Source: an uncultured delta proteobacterium
Lineage (GTDB): Bacteria; Desulfobacterota; Desulfobulbia; Desulfobulbales; Desulfurivibrionaceae
Direction of reading: 5' to 3'
DNA length: 64,000 nucleotides
Assembly: GCA_903869265.1 (NCBI GenBank)
Contig: CAIPYE010000004.1
Span: 162,685-226,684, forward strand
The notes under the pieces are model-generated. The model ran no database searches. It was not told the origin of the DNA and saw only the letters and a program-made list of their open reading frames with translations. Each line of letters begins with the position of its first letter. Positions within the stretch are counted from its first letter, which is position 1. The position numbers and the translations under genes were made by a program. Positions 19,682 through 29,252 of this stretch are shown piece after piece.

Positions 19682-20446
19682 TTACACCACAAAACTTTTT
19701 ACCAGGGAGCCCACAATCAGGTACCAGCCGTCCACCAGCACAAAAAGCAGGAGCTTGAAGGGCAGGGAGACCATGACCGGGGGCAGCATCATCATTCCCA
19801 TGGACAGCAGGATGCTGGCCACCACCATATCGATGATCAGGAAGGGCAGGAAGAGAACAAAGCCGATGGTGAAAGCGGTTTTGAGCTCGCTGATCATGAA
19901 GGACGGGATGAGAACGGCGGTGGACACTTCGTCCTTGTTTTTCGGCTTGGGGGTCTTGGCCAGGGAAAGGAAGAGTTCGAGGTCTTTTTCCCTGGTCTGT
20001 TTGAACATGAAGGCGCGTACCGGTTTCGCAGCCTCCTCAAGGGCCTGTTCCGCGTTGATCTGCTCGGCCATGTAGGGTTTGATGGCGGTGGCGTTGACCT
20101 GGTTGAAAACCGGAGTCATGATGAACATGGTCAGGAAGAGAGCCAGACCAACCAAAACCTGGGTCGGCGGGACCTGCTGGGTGCCGAGGGCTTGGCGCAG
20201 AAAGGAAAAAGCGATCACCAGCCGGGTGAAGGAGGTCATCATCAGCAGGATGGCCGGGGCCATGGAGAGCACCGTGAAGAGCAGGAGGATTTCGACGAGG
20301 ACGGAAACCTGCTTGGGATTTTGGGCCTCGCCCAGGCCGATCTGTAGGGTGGGCAAGGTCACGGCGTTGCTTTTGTCGGGCCAGAGGAGGATGATTGCTA
20401 AGAGCAGGCCGATGAGAATGGGACAGGATGGCACTTTATTCCGCAT
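19682..20446 (-). CDS. fliP: Flagellar export gate subunit FliP
   Basis: 254 residues with an N-terminal signal-like segment followed by the mature family core: LTVLSMAPAILLMMTSFTRLVIAFSFLRQALGTQQ-type block and FVLFLPFLIIDMVVASILLSMGMMMLPPVM near the C terminus. Five copies form the entry pore of the export gate. Its start overlaps the end of fliO by 11 bases. Confidence 0.96.
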   Translation of the reverse strand: MRNKVPSCPILIGLLLAIILLWPDKSNAVTLPTLQIGLGEAQNPKQVSVLVEILLLFTVLSMAPAILLMMTSFTRLVIAFSFLRQALGTQQVPPTQVLVGLALFLTMFIMTPVFNQVNATAIKPYMAEQINAEQALEEAAKPVRAFMFKQTREKDLELFLSLAKTPKPKNKDEVSTAVLIPSFMISELKTAFTIGFVLFLPFLIIDMVVASILLSMGMMMLPPVMVSLPFKLLLFVLVDGWYLIVGSLVKSFVV

Positions 20447-21020
20447 GGGCAGACCTTTCCTTTTTTTGCTTCAGTCCGGATATGCCCTGGGCAGCCTTGT
20501 TGAGCATGGAGGCAAAGGAAGCTGGCAAGGGGGGAATAGTTTTTCGGGAATGCGCGGCCTCTTTGAGGCGGTCGTTGGCATCAAGGGTGGCAAGCAGGGT
20601 GATCTTCTGCTCGGTGAGGCCGATCACCAGATAAGTGCCTGCCACTTCGAGAACGCTCACCTGTTTTTTGGGGGCAAGCATCTGGCTGTCGAGAACGCTG
20701 ATAAGACCTTCCTGTCTGGAGCCGACCCGGACCAACCCCATTTTTCTGATCCAGAACAGCAAAAGGAGCATGATCCCCACCACGATGATGAGCGAACCAA
20801 GGGTTTTGAAGATGGTCGTGGTCAGGGAAAGGGTTTCCTGGTTGCCGGTGAGGGTGGTGGGGATCGCAGCGGAGGCGCCTTCACCGGTTCTGTCGCCGAG
20901 CTGTTCCGCGGCAAGGAGCATCAACGGACAGGAGAGGTGATACAGCAGGCTTGCTCCCAGGGCGGTCAACGCTTTTCTCCAGGCCGGTCCTGATGTGGAT
21001 GATGGTTGCCAGATCTTCAT
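20436..21020 (-). CDS. fliO: Flagellar protein FliO
   Basis: 194 residues. One membrane span near residues 75-93 (SLIIVVGIMLLLLFWIRKMG), then the FliO cytoplasmic domain with SVLDSQMLAPKKQVSVLEVAGTYLVIGLTEQKITLLATL. FliO is a scaffold that helps assemble FliP. It lies between fliN and fliP, the standard place, and overlaps fliP by 11 bases. The N-terminal 65 residues are poorly conserved in this family and include a possible signal segment. Confidence 0.93.
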   Translation of the reverse strand: MKIWQPSSTSGPAWRKALTALGASLLYHLSCPLMLLAAEQLGDRTGEGASAAIPTTLTGNQETLSLTTTIFKTLGSLIIVVGIMLLLLFWIRKMGLVRVGSRQEGLISVLDSQMLAPKKQVSVLEVAGTYLVIGLTEQKITLLATLDANDRLKEAAHSRKTIPPLPASFASMLNKAAQGISGLKQKKERSAHAE

Positions 21021-21072
21021 AATGGTTCTCTCACAGCCTGGCCGACACCTGTCGGCCAGAGGTTTCCCCTGC

Positions 21073-21492
21073 TTAGCCGATGTTCTTGATCCGGTCCGCC
21101 TGGCTGATGATCTCGGTGATCCGTACGCCGAACCGCTCGTTGACCACGATCACTTCGCCTTTTCCCAGCAACTTGTCGTTGACAAAGATCTCCACCGGTT
21201 CGCCGGCTGCTTTGTCGAGCTCGACCACCGACCCTTGCGTCAGTTGCAGCATCTTGTTGATGATCATGCTGGTCCGGCCAAGCTCTACGGTGACGTCCAG
21301 AGGGATATCCAGCAGAAAGTCAAGGTTCTGGCTGCCAGACGGGGCTGTTGTTCCGACATTGCCCAGTTCGGCAAAGGCCGGGGCTTGAGCCCCTCCAGCC
21401 CCTTCATGTTCGCCCAAGGCGGCAGCCCAGTCATCTCCGGCTCCCTCTGTTTCGGCCTTCGTGTCGGCGGCGTCCAACGGGTCGTCAGCCAT
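21073..21492 (-). CDS. fliN: Flagellar motor switch protein FliN
   Basis: 139 residues: an acidic, alanine-rich N-terminal half and a C-terminal SpoA domain (LLDIPLDVTVELGRTSMIINKMLQLTQGSVVELDK...NDKLLGKGEVIVVNERFGVRITEI). It forms most of the C ring with FliM and binds CheY-P. It lies between fliM and fliO. Confidence 0.96.
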   Translation of the reverse strand: MADDPLDAADTKAETEGAGDDWAAALGEHEGAGGAQAPAFAELGNVGTTAPSGSQNLDFLLDIPLDVTVELGRTSMIINKMLQLTQGSVVELDKAAGEPVEIFVNDKLLGKGEVIVVNERFGVRITEIISQADRIKNIG

Positions 21493-21566
21493 GGTGTTTC
21501 TCCTTTCTCAGGTGATCTTCTCTAGCACAGGCGCTGTGGGGTATTTGCGAAAAAAGCGCGTGCTGC

Positions 21567-22556
21567 CTACTCCCTGTTCGGGTCAAGAACCTTCTTTTTG
21601 ATGAGCAACGCATTATTGCCGCGATGCACGCCAGGGGTTCCCATGTATTTTCTTTCTCCGGCCACAAAGGCTGGAAGGAGGTCGTCGGTGCGGCGTTCCA
21701 GTTGGATGATGTCGCCCACCACCAGTTCCATGACATCGCCGGCGGAAATGGTGGCGCTACCCAGCTCCACCACAAAGTTCACCGGGATGTTTTTGATGTT
21801 TTCGGAGAGGACACGTTTGATGCTGATATCCTCGTCGCTCTGCTCCCGCTGGAAGGTGGTCAGCAATTTGCCCTTGACCGATTCCAGGTTGCTCATGGGA
21901 ATGCAGACCGTGATGCTGCCCACGGCCCGGTCCATGTCCACATCGTAGCGGCTGATGATCACCACGTCCTCGGGCTGGCAGATCTTGGCGAACTGTGGGT
22001 TGATTTCGCTTCTGATGTACTGGACCTTAAGGGGTTGCAGGGAATACCAGGCTTTTTCCAGGTCGCTGAGCAGGAGATTCACCACCCGTCGGATGAGCCG
22101 CTGTTCGATGGCCGTGAAATCGCGGCCCTCAATGCGGATGTTTCTGGTGCCGGTGCCGCCCAGAAAGTTTTCCACCAGGGTGAAGACCAACTTGGGCTCG
22201 AGGACGATGAGAGCGTTGCCCCGAAAGGGCGCCATCCGGAAGATTTGCAGGCTGCTCGGCACGGGCAGGGTGCGGACAAAGGCTCCGAAACGCTCAAGCT
22301 CGAGGGGGGCGGAGGTCAGGTCGATGATCCGGCGCAGGGTGGTGGAAAGCGAGGTGCGAACCGCTCGCATGAAGGCATCGGAAATTGCCTCCATGGCCGG
22401 CATCTTGACCTGGACAATCCTTTCCTGCCGGGTAAAATCATAGGCCTGATAGCCCAGGGCTTCAGCGTCTAAGGGCTCTTCCGGCTCTTCGATCTCGCCG
22501 CCGGAAATACCCTTGAGTAGCGCGTCAACCTCGTCCTGGCTGAGAATCTGTTCCAT
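21567..22556 (-). CDS. fliM: Flagellar motor switch protein FliM
   Basis: 329 residues. The N-terminal CheY-binding peptide is intact (EQILSQDEVDALLKGI), followed by the CheC-like middle domain (YDFTRQERI...LVENFLGGTGTRN) and the C-terminal SpoA domain (VELGSATISAGDVMELVVGDIIQLERR). It links CheY-P to rotor switching. It lies between fliL and fliN on the same strand. Confidence 0.97.
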   Translation of the reverse strand: MEQILSQDEVDALLKGISGGEIEEPEEPLDAEALGYQAYDFTRQERIVQVKMPAMEAISDAFMRAVRTSLSTTLRRIIDLTSAPLELERFGAFVRTLPVPSSLQIFRMAPFRGNALIVLEPKLVFTLVENFLGGTGTRNIRIEGRDFTAIEQRLIRRVVNLLLSDLEKAWYSLQPLKVQYIRSEINPQFAKICQPEDVVIISRYDVDMDRAVGSITVCIPMSNLESVKGKLLTTFQREQSDEDISIKRVLSENIKNIPVNFVVELGSATISAGDVMELVVGDIIQLERRTDDLLPAFVAGERKYMGTPGVHRGNNALLIKKKVLDPNRE

Positions 22557-22615
22557 GGCGTTTTGCTGGGTGTCGTGGGCTGTTTTTTTTGCGTTAGCGT
22601 GCGGGAGCCAAAAGG

Positions 22616-23116
22616 CTACTGCACGACAAATTCCGTAAAATAAATATTCTTGATATGGTCAGGCCGCATGATTTCGTTGAAACGCTCCAGCAGCTCATCG
22701 CGCACCCGAATCTTGCCCTCCGGGGTCATAATTTCTTCAAAGCCAAGGCTGGTGAGCATCATAATCACCATATCGCGCAGCTTGGGCGACACCTTGGTAG
22801 CCTTGTCCACGGCCTCCTTGCTTTCAAGCTCAAGCTCGAGCTTGACTTTGAGGTAGCGTTTGCCTTTCGGATCTGCCAAATTGACGACAAAAGGTTCCAT
22901 GACCAGCATTTCCCCGATCACCGGCGCTGCGTCTTTTTTTGCTTCCTGGCTGGCAACCTCTTCAATCGCTGGTTTGTGGGCGAGGAATTTGGTATAGGCG
23001 AAAAAACCTCCGCCACCGAGGATGAGGATGCCCACGCCAAGAATGACGAAGAACCCCATCTTGGATTTTTTGTTAGGAACCTGCTCTGCTGCCGGTTGGT
23101 CTTTTTCCGCCGCCAT
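22616..23116 (-). CDS. fliL: Flagellar basal-body protein FliL
   Basis: 166 residues from the ATG at 23116, preceded by CGGGAG; the open frame extends 24 codons further without support. A short cytoplasmic N terminus, one membrane helix (MGFFVILGVGILILGGGGFFAY, about residues 20-41) and a periplasmic FliL domain (PFVVNLADPKGKRYLKVKLELEL...IYFTEFVVQ). It stabilises the stator. It is the first gene of the minus-strand flagellar operon, 68 bases from a -24/-12 promoter. Confidence 0.95.
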   Translation of the reverse strand: MAAEKDQPAAEQVPNKKSKMGFFVILGVGILILGGGGFFAYTKFLAHKPAIEEVASQEAKKDAAPVIGEMLVMEPFVVNLADPKGKRYLKVKLELELESKEAVDKATKVSPKLRDMVIMMLTSLGFEEIMTPEGKIRVRDELLERFNEIMRPDHIKNIYFTEFVVQ

Positions 23117-23183
23117 GGTTGTGTCTCCCGAGGAAAAAGGAGGGTCGGAAAAGTCCGGAGCCCTCTCTTGAGTTTGGTTGTAA

Positions 23184-23199
23184 AGCAAGCATTGTGCCG
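23184..23199 (-). promoter_or_regulatory. Candidate sigma-54 promoter of the fliL-fliM flagellar operon
   Basis: The minus strand reads CGGCACAATGCTTGCT: GG-N10-GC spacing is exact, -24 has GGCAC and -12 has TTGCT; only the first T of TGGCAC is C. It is placed 68 bases upstream of fliL. RpoN control of this flagellar class is well known in polar flagellates. The rest of the 23117-23467 gap shows no gene. Confidence 0.7.
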
Positions 23200-23467
23200 C
23201 GAGGCTTTTACTGTGTATAACAGTATATGTAAATTATCGGTAATTCAATGTATTTCTGGAAAATGGCCAGGAAGGACGGACTTTTTTTGGTGCAGATGGC
23301 CGTGCGGCTTTCGTCATAAATTTGACCTCAACCCGGCTAAGCGTCAAAAAAATATCGAGGCATGGAAAAAATGCATGGTGGATGCGGGATAACGCGGTGT
23401 GGCCAGCTCAAGATACGATGGTTGTGCCAACGCCTTGCGATAATGTGGAATTCTGGCAGGAGGGGGT

Positions 23468-24394
23468 ATGGAACTCAGCGCAGGTGAGGTTGGCCTGGTG
23501 ACCTGCGGCCAGTATGACCGCCAGTTGCTGAAAGGGCGGGTGGAGGCGCTGTGCACGGCCTTGAATTTTAGAGTTTCCCGAGGCAGCAGGGTGCTGCTTA
23601 AGCCCAATCTGGTCACTGCGGTGCGGAACAAGGGGTTGGCCTGCACCCACCCGCAGGTTGTCGCTGCAGTGGCGGAGTGGTTTCTCGACCAGGGGGCCGC
23701 AGTGCGGGTTGGCGATTCTCCGGCTTTTGGCACCGCCCTGGGCGTCATGAAGGCCTGCGGGATTAGCGCGGCTCTTAAGGGGCTGCCGGTGACCATGATC
23801 AATTTTGAGGCCCCGCAACCGGTCCGCCTCGCCTCCGGGTTGTCTGTCGGCGTGGCGCGGGCAGTGGGTGAGTGCGACCTGTTGGTCAACCTGCCGAAGA
23901 TCAAGGCCCATGGCCAGCTGTATCTGAGTCTAGCGGTGAAGAACTATTTCGGGGCGGTGGTCGGGTTCCGCAAATCCTGGCTCCATGCCCGGCATGGCGA
24001 TATCGACAACCGGTTTGAGGGTATGCTGGTCGATCTGCTCGGTGTGTTGCCTGGGGGGATTACCCTGGCGGACGGGGTGGTGGCCATGCACGAGGACGGG
24101 CCGGTAGGAGGTAAGCCCTTTCCCCTGTATCTCCTGGCGGGAGGCTTGAACCCCGTGGCCCTGGATACGGCCCTCATTGGTGTGCTCGGCCTTCCCTTGG
24201 AGGCGAGCCCTGTCTGGCGGGAATGCCATCGCCGCAATCTTGCCGGGAGCACACTTGCGGAGCTGTCTTTCCCGCTGGCCAGTCCGGAAGAAGTCGCGGC
24301 CCAAGGATTTCAACCCCCTGCTCGTCTGAGATCGGTGAGTTTTCATCCCTGGCGTCTCTTGCGAGGCGCCGTGAAAAGGGCCATGGCCAGGTAA
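23468..24394 (+). CDS. DUF362 domain protein
   Basis: 308 residues covering one DUF362 domain: VLLKPNLV near residue 42, a GDSPAFGT loop near 81, then LVNLPKIKAHGQLYLSLAVKNYFGAV and a C-terminal ...NPVALDTALIGVLGL block. Members are often annotated as iron-sulfur or redox proteins, but no Cys cluster motif (CxxCxxC) is present here, and the reaction is unknown. The start is set by AGGAGGGGG just upstream. It is divergent from fliL and followed by fabL on the same strand after a 132-base gap. Confidence 0.88.
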   Translation: MELSAGEVGLVTCGQYDRQLLKGRVEALCTALNFRVSRGSRVLLKPNLVTAVRNKGLACTHPQVVAAVAEWFLDQGAAVRVGDSPAFGTALGVMKACGISAALKGLPVTMINFEAPQPVRLASGLSVGVARAVGECDLLVNLPKIKAHGQLYLSLAVKNYFGAVVGFRKSWLHARHGDIDNRFEGMLVDLLGVLPGGITLADGVVAMHEDGPVGGKPFPLYLLAGGLNPVALDTALIGVLGLPLEASPVWRECHRRNLAGSTLAELSFPLASPEEVAAQGFQPPARLRSVSFHPWRLLRGAVKRAMAR

Positions 24395-24421
24395 GACGCC
24401 GAGCGCAGGACACCGAGAGCG

Positions 24422-24447
24422 CGGGAAAGTCTTCTTTACTTTCCCGT
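24422..24447 (+). terminator. Possible terminator after the DUF362 gene
   Basis: GGGAAAGT-CTTCTTT-ACTTTCCC, an eight-pair perfect stem 28 bases after the stop codon. It is followed by GTCTGAAAATTTT rather than a clean T run, so termination strength is doubtful. Confidence 0.45.
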
Positions 24448-24526
24448 CTGAAAATTTTATCGTGGCCAGCACGTTGATACACACAAACCTTTTACCGGGA
24501 CAGCCATAGAGAGAGGAGTAGTGTTT

Positions 24527-25279
24527 ATGTACAATCTACGCGGGAAAGTGGGCTTGGTAACCGGCAGTTCGCGGGGGATCGGCAAGGCAATCGCTGTGCG
24601 GCTTGCGGAAAACGGGGTTGATCTGGTGGTGAACTATGTGCGCCACCGGCAGGATGCGGAAGCCACCGCCCGTCTTGTCGAGGAGAAAGGGGCGCGGTGC
24701 CTGGTGGTCAAGGCGAACGTGGCCAACGACGAGGATCTCCAGGCCATGTTCGCCTTGATTAAAAGCGAATTCGGCCATCTTGATTTTCTCATCAGCAATG
24801 CCGCCTCCGGTGTTTTGAAGCCAGCGCTTGAGCTGAGCAGCCGCCACTGGAACTGGGCCATGGAGATCAACGCCCGGGCTCTGCTCTCACTCACCCAGCA
24901 GGCCGTGCCGCTCATGGGCAAGGGCGCCAGGATCATGGCGGTTTCCAGCATGGGTGCGGTGCGAGCCGTGGAAAATTACGCGGCAGTGGGCGCTTCCAAG
25001 GCAGCCCTTGAGTCGCTGGTCCGCCATCTGGCCGTGGAGCTTGGACCCATGGGGATCAATGTCAACACCATCAGCGCTGGGGCCGTGGATACCGAGGCCC
25101 TGAAAAAATTTCCCAACCGGGAACAGATTCTCGACGGCGCCCTGCAACGGACCCCCATGGGGCGGCTGACCACCCCCGAGGATGTGGCGGATGTCGCCCT
25201 GTTTTTATGCAGTGAACTGGCCGCCATGATCCAGGGGCAGACCATCGTCGTGGACGGTGGTTATTCCATCCGAGCCTGA
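24527..25279 (+). CDS. fabL: Enoyl-[ACP] reductase, FabL type (SDR)
   Basis: 250 residues of a short-chain dehydrogenase. The nucleotide motif is TGSSRGIGKA at 11-20 and the active site follows the FabL spacing Y-x6-K (NYAAVGASKAALES). The stretches NAASGVLKPALELSSRHWNW and INARALL, and FPNREQILDGALQRTP near the C terminus, are those of Bacillus FabL rather than FabG. It reduces enoyl-ACP in the last step of each fatty-acid elongation round. The ATG at 24527 was preferred over the GTG at 24521 because GAGAGGAG lies at the right distance. Confidence 0.88.
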   Translation: MYNLRGKVGLVTGSSRGIGKAIAVRLAENGVDLVVNYVRHRQDAEATARLVEEKGARCLVVKANVANDEDLQAMFALIKSEFGHLDFLISNAASGVLKPALELSSRHWNWAMEINARALLSLTQQAVPLMGKGARIMAVSSMGAVRAVENYAAVGASKAALESLVRHLAVELGPMGINVNTISAGAVDTEALKKFPNREQILDGALQRTPMGRLTTPEDVADVALFLCSELAAMIQGQTIVVDGGYSIRA

Positions 25280-25288
25280 TTCTGATTT

Positions 25289-25888
25289 ATGGAAGCATTT
25301 CGGATACAGGAGCGACTCATCCTGGCCTCGGGTTCGCCCCGGCGGCGCGATTTTCTTGCCGTGTTGGGACTCGCCTTTGAGGTGAGGGTGACAGATATTG
25401 ACGAAACCCCGCTGTCCGGCGAACAGCCCGCCGATTGTGTCGCACGATTGGCCCGGAAAAAGGCCCAGGCTGTTGATCAACCTAGTGCCTGGGTGCTGGC
25501 CGCCGATACCGTGGTGGCTCTGGACGGGGAGATTCTCGGCAAGCCCGGCGATGAAGAGGATGCCTGCGCCATGCTCATGCGGCTCTCCGGCCGCTGGCAT
25601 GAGGTGTGGACCGGATTTTCTCTTTTTCGGCAGGCGACCGGGGAGTTGTGTACAAAAACCGTCTGCACCCGGGTCCGGTTCCTGGAACTCACCCCGGAGC
25701 TGTGCCGGGCCTATGTCCGCACCGGAGAACCCTTGGACAAGGCGGGTGCTTACGGGATTCAGGGCAAGGGTTGTTTTCTGGTTCCGGAAATCAGCGGTTC
25801 CTATACCAATGTGGTGGGGTTGCCCATGGCCGAGGTTTTGGAGGCGTTATTGCACCATAAGGTGATTGCGTTGATGGGCGAGTTATGA
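25289..25888 (+). CDS. maf: Maf-type nucleoside triphosphate pyrophosphatase
   Basis: 199 residues. The N-terminal ILASGSPRRRDFL, the catalytic AADTVV near residue 72 and the DKAGAYGIQGKG block near 150 define the Maf/YhdE dTTP/UTP pyrophosphatase group, a house-cleaning enzyme that removes modified pyrimidine nucleotides. It starts 9 bases after the fabL stop and ends 16 before the EAL-HDOD gene, so the three are probably co-transcribed. Confidence 0.93.
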   Translation: MEAFRIQERLILASGSPRRRDFLAVLGLAFEVRVTDIDETPLSGEQPADCVARLARKKAQAVDQPSAWVLAADTVVALDGEILGKPGDEEDACAMLMRLSGRWHEVWTGFSLFRQATGELCTKTVCTRVRFLELTPELCRAYVRTGEPLDKAGAYGIQGKGCFLVPEISGSYTNVVGLPMAEVLEALLHHKVIALMGEL

Positions 25889-25904
25889 GAAAATCAGCAC
25901 AGTC

Positions 25905-27140
25905 ATGAACACCTCACCACCGAATATCTTCGTTGCCCGTCAGCCCATATTCAAGAGGAACAAGGAGGTTTTTGCCTACGAGCTTCTCTTCCGTTCTGGT
26001 CTGACCAATTACTTCGACCCCTTGCAGAACGGGGAAGAAGCCACCTCCAAGGTCATCACCAACAGCTTTCTCCTGATCGGCATTGCCACCATCACTGAAG
26101 GGAAAAAGGCGTTCATCAATTTCAGCGAAGAGATGCTGCTCAATGGGTATCCCTCCCTTTTTCCCAAAGAAATTGCCGTGGTTGAGGTGCTGGAGACGGT
26201 GGGGGTCACGCCCGAGGTGATAGAGGCATGTGAGAAGCTGGTCGGGGTTGGGTATGTTCTGGCTCTGGACGATTTTTTCTACGAAGACCGTTTTCTGCCG
26301 CTCATCAAGCTGGCCAAGATCATCAAGTTTGACATCCGCCAGATGAGCCTCGCCGAGCTCGAACGGCAGGCCAAGATCGTCAGCCGCCACAACGTGAAGC
26401 TGCTGGCAGAAAAAATTGAAACCTTTGAAGAGTTTGAGGCCACCAAGAAGTTGGGCTTTGATCTGTTCCAGGGGTATTTTTTCAGCCGCCCCCATATCAT
26501 GGAGGGGAGGGACATCCCCGGGTCCAAGCTCCATTATCTCCAGGTGCTGAAGGTAATCCAGGACGAGGATTACGATTTCGCTGAGCTTGCCAAGTTTGTC
26601 AGCCGGGATGTTTCCCTGGCCTACAAGCTGCTCAAGTATGCGAATTCCGCCTATTTTGCCAGGCGGCAGACGGTGGACAGCATTGAGATGGCCGTGGCCA
26701 TGCTGGGGCAGCTCACCTTAAGAAAATGGCTGTCGCTGATGATGCTTTCCTACCTCGCCGATGACAAGCCGTCCGAACTGCTGAGCCTGGCTGCTTTTCG
26801 GGGCAGTTTCTGCGAGTTGATCGCCGACCAGCTTCTGGGCCGGCGCAAGGAGGCGGGGAAATTTCATACGGTGGGGATGTTCTCGCTGTTGCCTGCCATG
26901 CTGGATAAAGTTATGGCGGATATCCTGCCGGAGCTGGCCTTGCCCGAGGATATCCAGGAGGCGCTGCTTTCCGAGGTCGCAACTCCCCTTTCCCGCACCC
27001 TCAGACTTGTCATGGCCTACGAACGCGGGGATTGGGAAAAGACCGCCCGCCTGGCGAAAAAACTCAAAGTCAACCATGACTCCCTGCCCTTGTTCTACGA
27101 GCAGGCCATTGAAATCGCCCAGGTCCAGCTTACTGACTGA
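25905..27140 (+). CDS. EAL-HDOD signalling protein (YuxH type)
   Basis: 411 residues: an N-terminal EAL-like domain (FVARQPIFKRNKEVFAYELLFRS; about 6-200) and a C-terminal HDOD domain (about 205-400; LAKFVSRDVSLAYKLLKYANSAYF). The EAL motif reads ELL and several metal-binding residues of active cyclic-di-GMP phosphodiesterases are not evident, so it is likely a non-catalytic c-di-GMP binding or signalling protein, as known for this family. Its stop lies 11 bases inside the convergent glyS gene. Confidence 0.9.
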   Translation: MNTSPPNIFVARQPIFKRNKEVFAYELLFRSGLTNYFDPLQNGEEATSKVITNSFLLIGIATITEGKKAFINFSEEMLLNGYPSLFPKEIAVVEVLETVGVTPEVIEACEKLVGVGYVLALDDFFYEDRFLPLIKLAKIIKFDIRQMSLAELERQAKIVSRHNVKLLAEKIETFEEFEATKKLGFDLFQGYFFSRPHIMEGRDIPGSKLHYLQVLKVIQDEDYDFAELAKFVSRDVSLAYKLLKYANSAYFARRQTVDSIEMAVAMLGQLTLRKWLSLMMLSYLADDKPSELLSLAAFRGSFCELIADQLLGRRKEAGKFHTVGMFSLLPAMLDKVMADILPELALPEDIQEALLSEVATPLSRTLRLVMAYERGDWEKTARLAKKLKVNHDSLPLFYEQAIEIAQVQLTD

Positions 27141-29205
27141 TGGCGTTCATCTTTGAAAAATCGCCGATCTGTAAAAAGAGCTGGGCAATGGCGGTGAGCA
27201 GATTCAGGCGGTTGGCGCGCACCTTCTCATCCTCCACCATGACCATGACTTCTTCAAAAAAAGTATCAACCGGCTCCTTCATCTTGAGGATCACACCCAA
27301 CGCTTTTTCGTAATCGCTGGCTGCAAGCAGGGGTGCGGTCTCCTGACGAACAGCCAGGTATGCCGCATGGAGTTTTTGTTCGGCGGACTCGTTGAGCAGC
27401 TCCGCTTGCACCGAGGTTTCGCTGTTGTCCTTGATGATGTTGATCACCCGTTTGAAGGCCCCGGCCAGAACGGTAAAAGCCTCCTGGCCGCTGATAGCCA
27501 TCAGGGCGGTGATTCTCCGCTTGCAGTCCAGCGGATCGTCGAAGGAGACCGAGGTGACCGCCTCCACCGCTTCGGCCGGGATTCCTTGGCCGGTGAGATC
27601 GTTGCTGAAACGGCCCTTGATAAATTCAAGCACGTTGCGGCGGGCTTCGGCTTGGGGAACGGTCAGCTTGTCTCCGTACAGGGAGAGCGCCTCGTCCACG
27701 AACTCGGCAAGGGAGAGGCTAAAGCCCATGGCGTTGATGATATGGAGAAGGCCCAGCGAGAGGCGGCGCAGGCCAAAAGGGTCGGCGGTGCCGGTGGGGG
27801 TTTGGCCGATGCCAAAACAGCCGGCGATGGAATCAAGTCTGTCGGCCATGCCCACCAGCGCCCCAGGGATTGAGACGGGCAGCGCGCCTCCGGCTCTGAC
27901 CGGCAGGTAATGCTCTCGGATGGCTGTGGCAACTTCTTTTGTTTCTCCGTTGAGCAGGGCGTAGTCCTGGCCGATCGACCCCTGGAGGGAGGGAAACTCC
28001 CCGACCATGTCGGTCAACAGATCTGTTTTGGCAAGGCGGGCGGCACGTTCGGCATGGGCCTGGTGTCCCGGCGCAAGCTTTTTGGCCAGTAGTCCGGTCA
28101 GGGTGGTGATGCGCCGGGTCTTGTCAAGCATGGTTCCCAGTTTGTGCTGGAAGATAACGCCGGAGAGGTTTTCGACCCGATCCTCCAGCGTGTGGCGCTG
28201 GTCTTCCTTGAAGAAAAAGAATGCATCCTCCAGCCGCGCCCGGATCACCCGCTGGTGGCCATCGGCGGCAAGCTTTGCATCCTTGGTGCCCGTGTTGTTC
28301 ACCGCGATGAAATGGGGCATGAGTTTGCCTGCGCTGTCAACCACGGCAAAATATTTTTGGTGCTCCCGCATGGAGGTGATCAACACCTCGCGGGGCAGGG
28401 CGAGAAAGCGTTCTTCAAAGGTGCCGCAGAGGGCAAAGGGTTTTTCCACCAGGTTGCATACCGTATCCACCAGCTCGTCATCCGGGAGGATCGTCCCGCC
28501 CACCTGCTGGGCTGCTTTGGTGATTTCGGCAAGCACTGCAGCGCGGCGTTCCGTGGGCTCCGCCATGACTTGGGCCGTGCGCAGGGTTTCGACATAGTCG
28601 GTGAAACAGGAGGCCGGGACAGGCCCTTTGGCCATGAAGCGATGGCCAAGGGTGGTGTTGGAGCTGGTTATGGTGTCCAGGGAGAAAGTGACGGTTTTGC
28701 CGCCATAGACAGCCAACAGCCACTGGATCGGGCGGGCAAAGCTGGTGCGCCCCCCTCCCCAGCGCATGGATTTTGGAAAATTGAGAGAGGTGACCACCTC
28801 GGGCAGCAGTTCGGCAAGGAGTTCCTCGGTTGGGCGGCCGATCTGTTCAACGCGCACCATGAGGTATTCGCCCTTCGGCGTTGCCATGATCTGCAGGGCC
28901 TCGATCTCGACCCCGTTTTTCTTGGCAAAGCCGATGGCTGCCTGGGTGGGCTGGCCGTTTTGGTCAAAGGCCGCCTTTTTTGGGGGGCCGAGAATTTCCT
29001 CTTCCCGGTCCGGTTGGCGCTCGGCCAAGCCGCTGACCGACACGGCAAGGCGCCTGGGGGTGGCTGCGGTGCGCAGACCGGCATAGGGCAGCGCCAAAGC
29101 GTTGAACCTATCGTCGAGGAGTTTTTCTAGCTGGGCAAGGGCGGGCATGATATAGCCGGCCGGGAGTTCTTCGGTGCCGATTTCAAAGAGGAGTTCGTGG
29201 TGCAT
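27130..29205 (-). CDS. glyS: Glycine--tRNA ligase beta subunit
   Basis: 691 residues from MHHELLFEIGTEELPAGYI, close to E. coli GlyS (689). Seen are the family N terminus, the SMRWGGGRTSFARPIQWLLAVYG block, an HD-like central region and a C-terminal DALR-like anticodon domain (FFEEVMVMVEDEKVRANRLNLL). It joins with the alpha subunit GlyQ, which is not in this window. The longer frame to 29286 lacks a plausible start. The 3' end overlaps the convergent EAL-HDOD gene by 11 bases. Confidence 0.96.
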   Translation of the reverse strand: MHHELLFEIGTEELPAGYIMPALAQLEKLLDDRFNALALPYAGLRTAATPRRLAVSVSGLAERQPDREEEILGPPKKAAFDQNGQPTQAAIGFAKKNGVEIEALQIMATPKGEYLMVRVEQIGRPTEELLAELLPEVVTSLNFPKSMRWGGGRTSFARPIQWLLAVYGGKTVTFSLDTITSSNTTLGHRFMAKGPVPASCFTDYVETLRTAQVMAEPTERRAAVLAEITKAAQQVGGTILPDDELVDTVCNLVEKPFALCGTFEERFLALPREVLITSMREHQKYFAVVDSAGKLMPHFIAVNNTGTKDAKLAADGHQRVIRARLEDAFFFFKEDQRHTLEDRVENLSGVIFQHKLGTMLDKTRRITTLTGLLAKKLAPGHQAHAERAARLAKTDLLTDMVGEFPSLQGSIGQDYALLNGETKEVATAIREHYLPVRAGGALPVSIPGALVGMADRLDSIAGCFGIGQTPTGTADPFGLRRLSLGLLHIINAMGFSLSLAEFVDEALSLYGDKLTVPQAEARRNVLEFIKGRFSNDLTGQGIPAEAVEAVTSVSFDDPLDCKRRITALMAISGQEAFTVLAGAFKRVINIIKDNSETSVQAELLNESAEQKLHAAYLAVRQETAPLLAASDYEKALGVILKMKEPVDTFFEEVMVMVEDEKVRANRLNLLTAIAQLFLQIGDFSKMNAISQ

Positions 29206-29252
29206 GGGATAGTTTCTCGCAATATTTTTTACAGAGGTTTTGGACGCCGTGT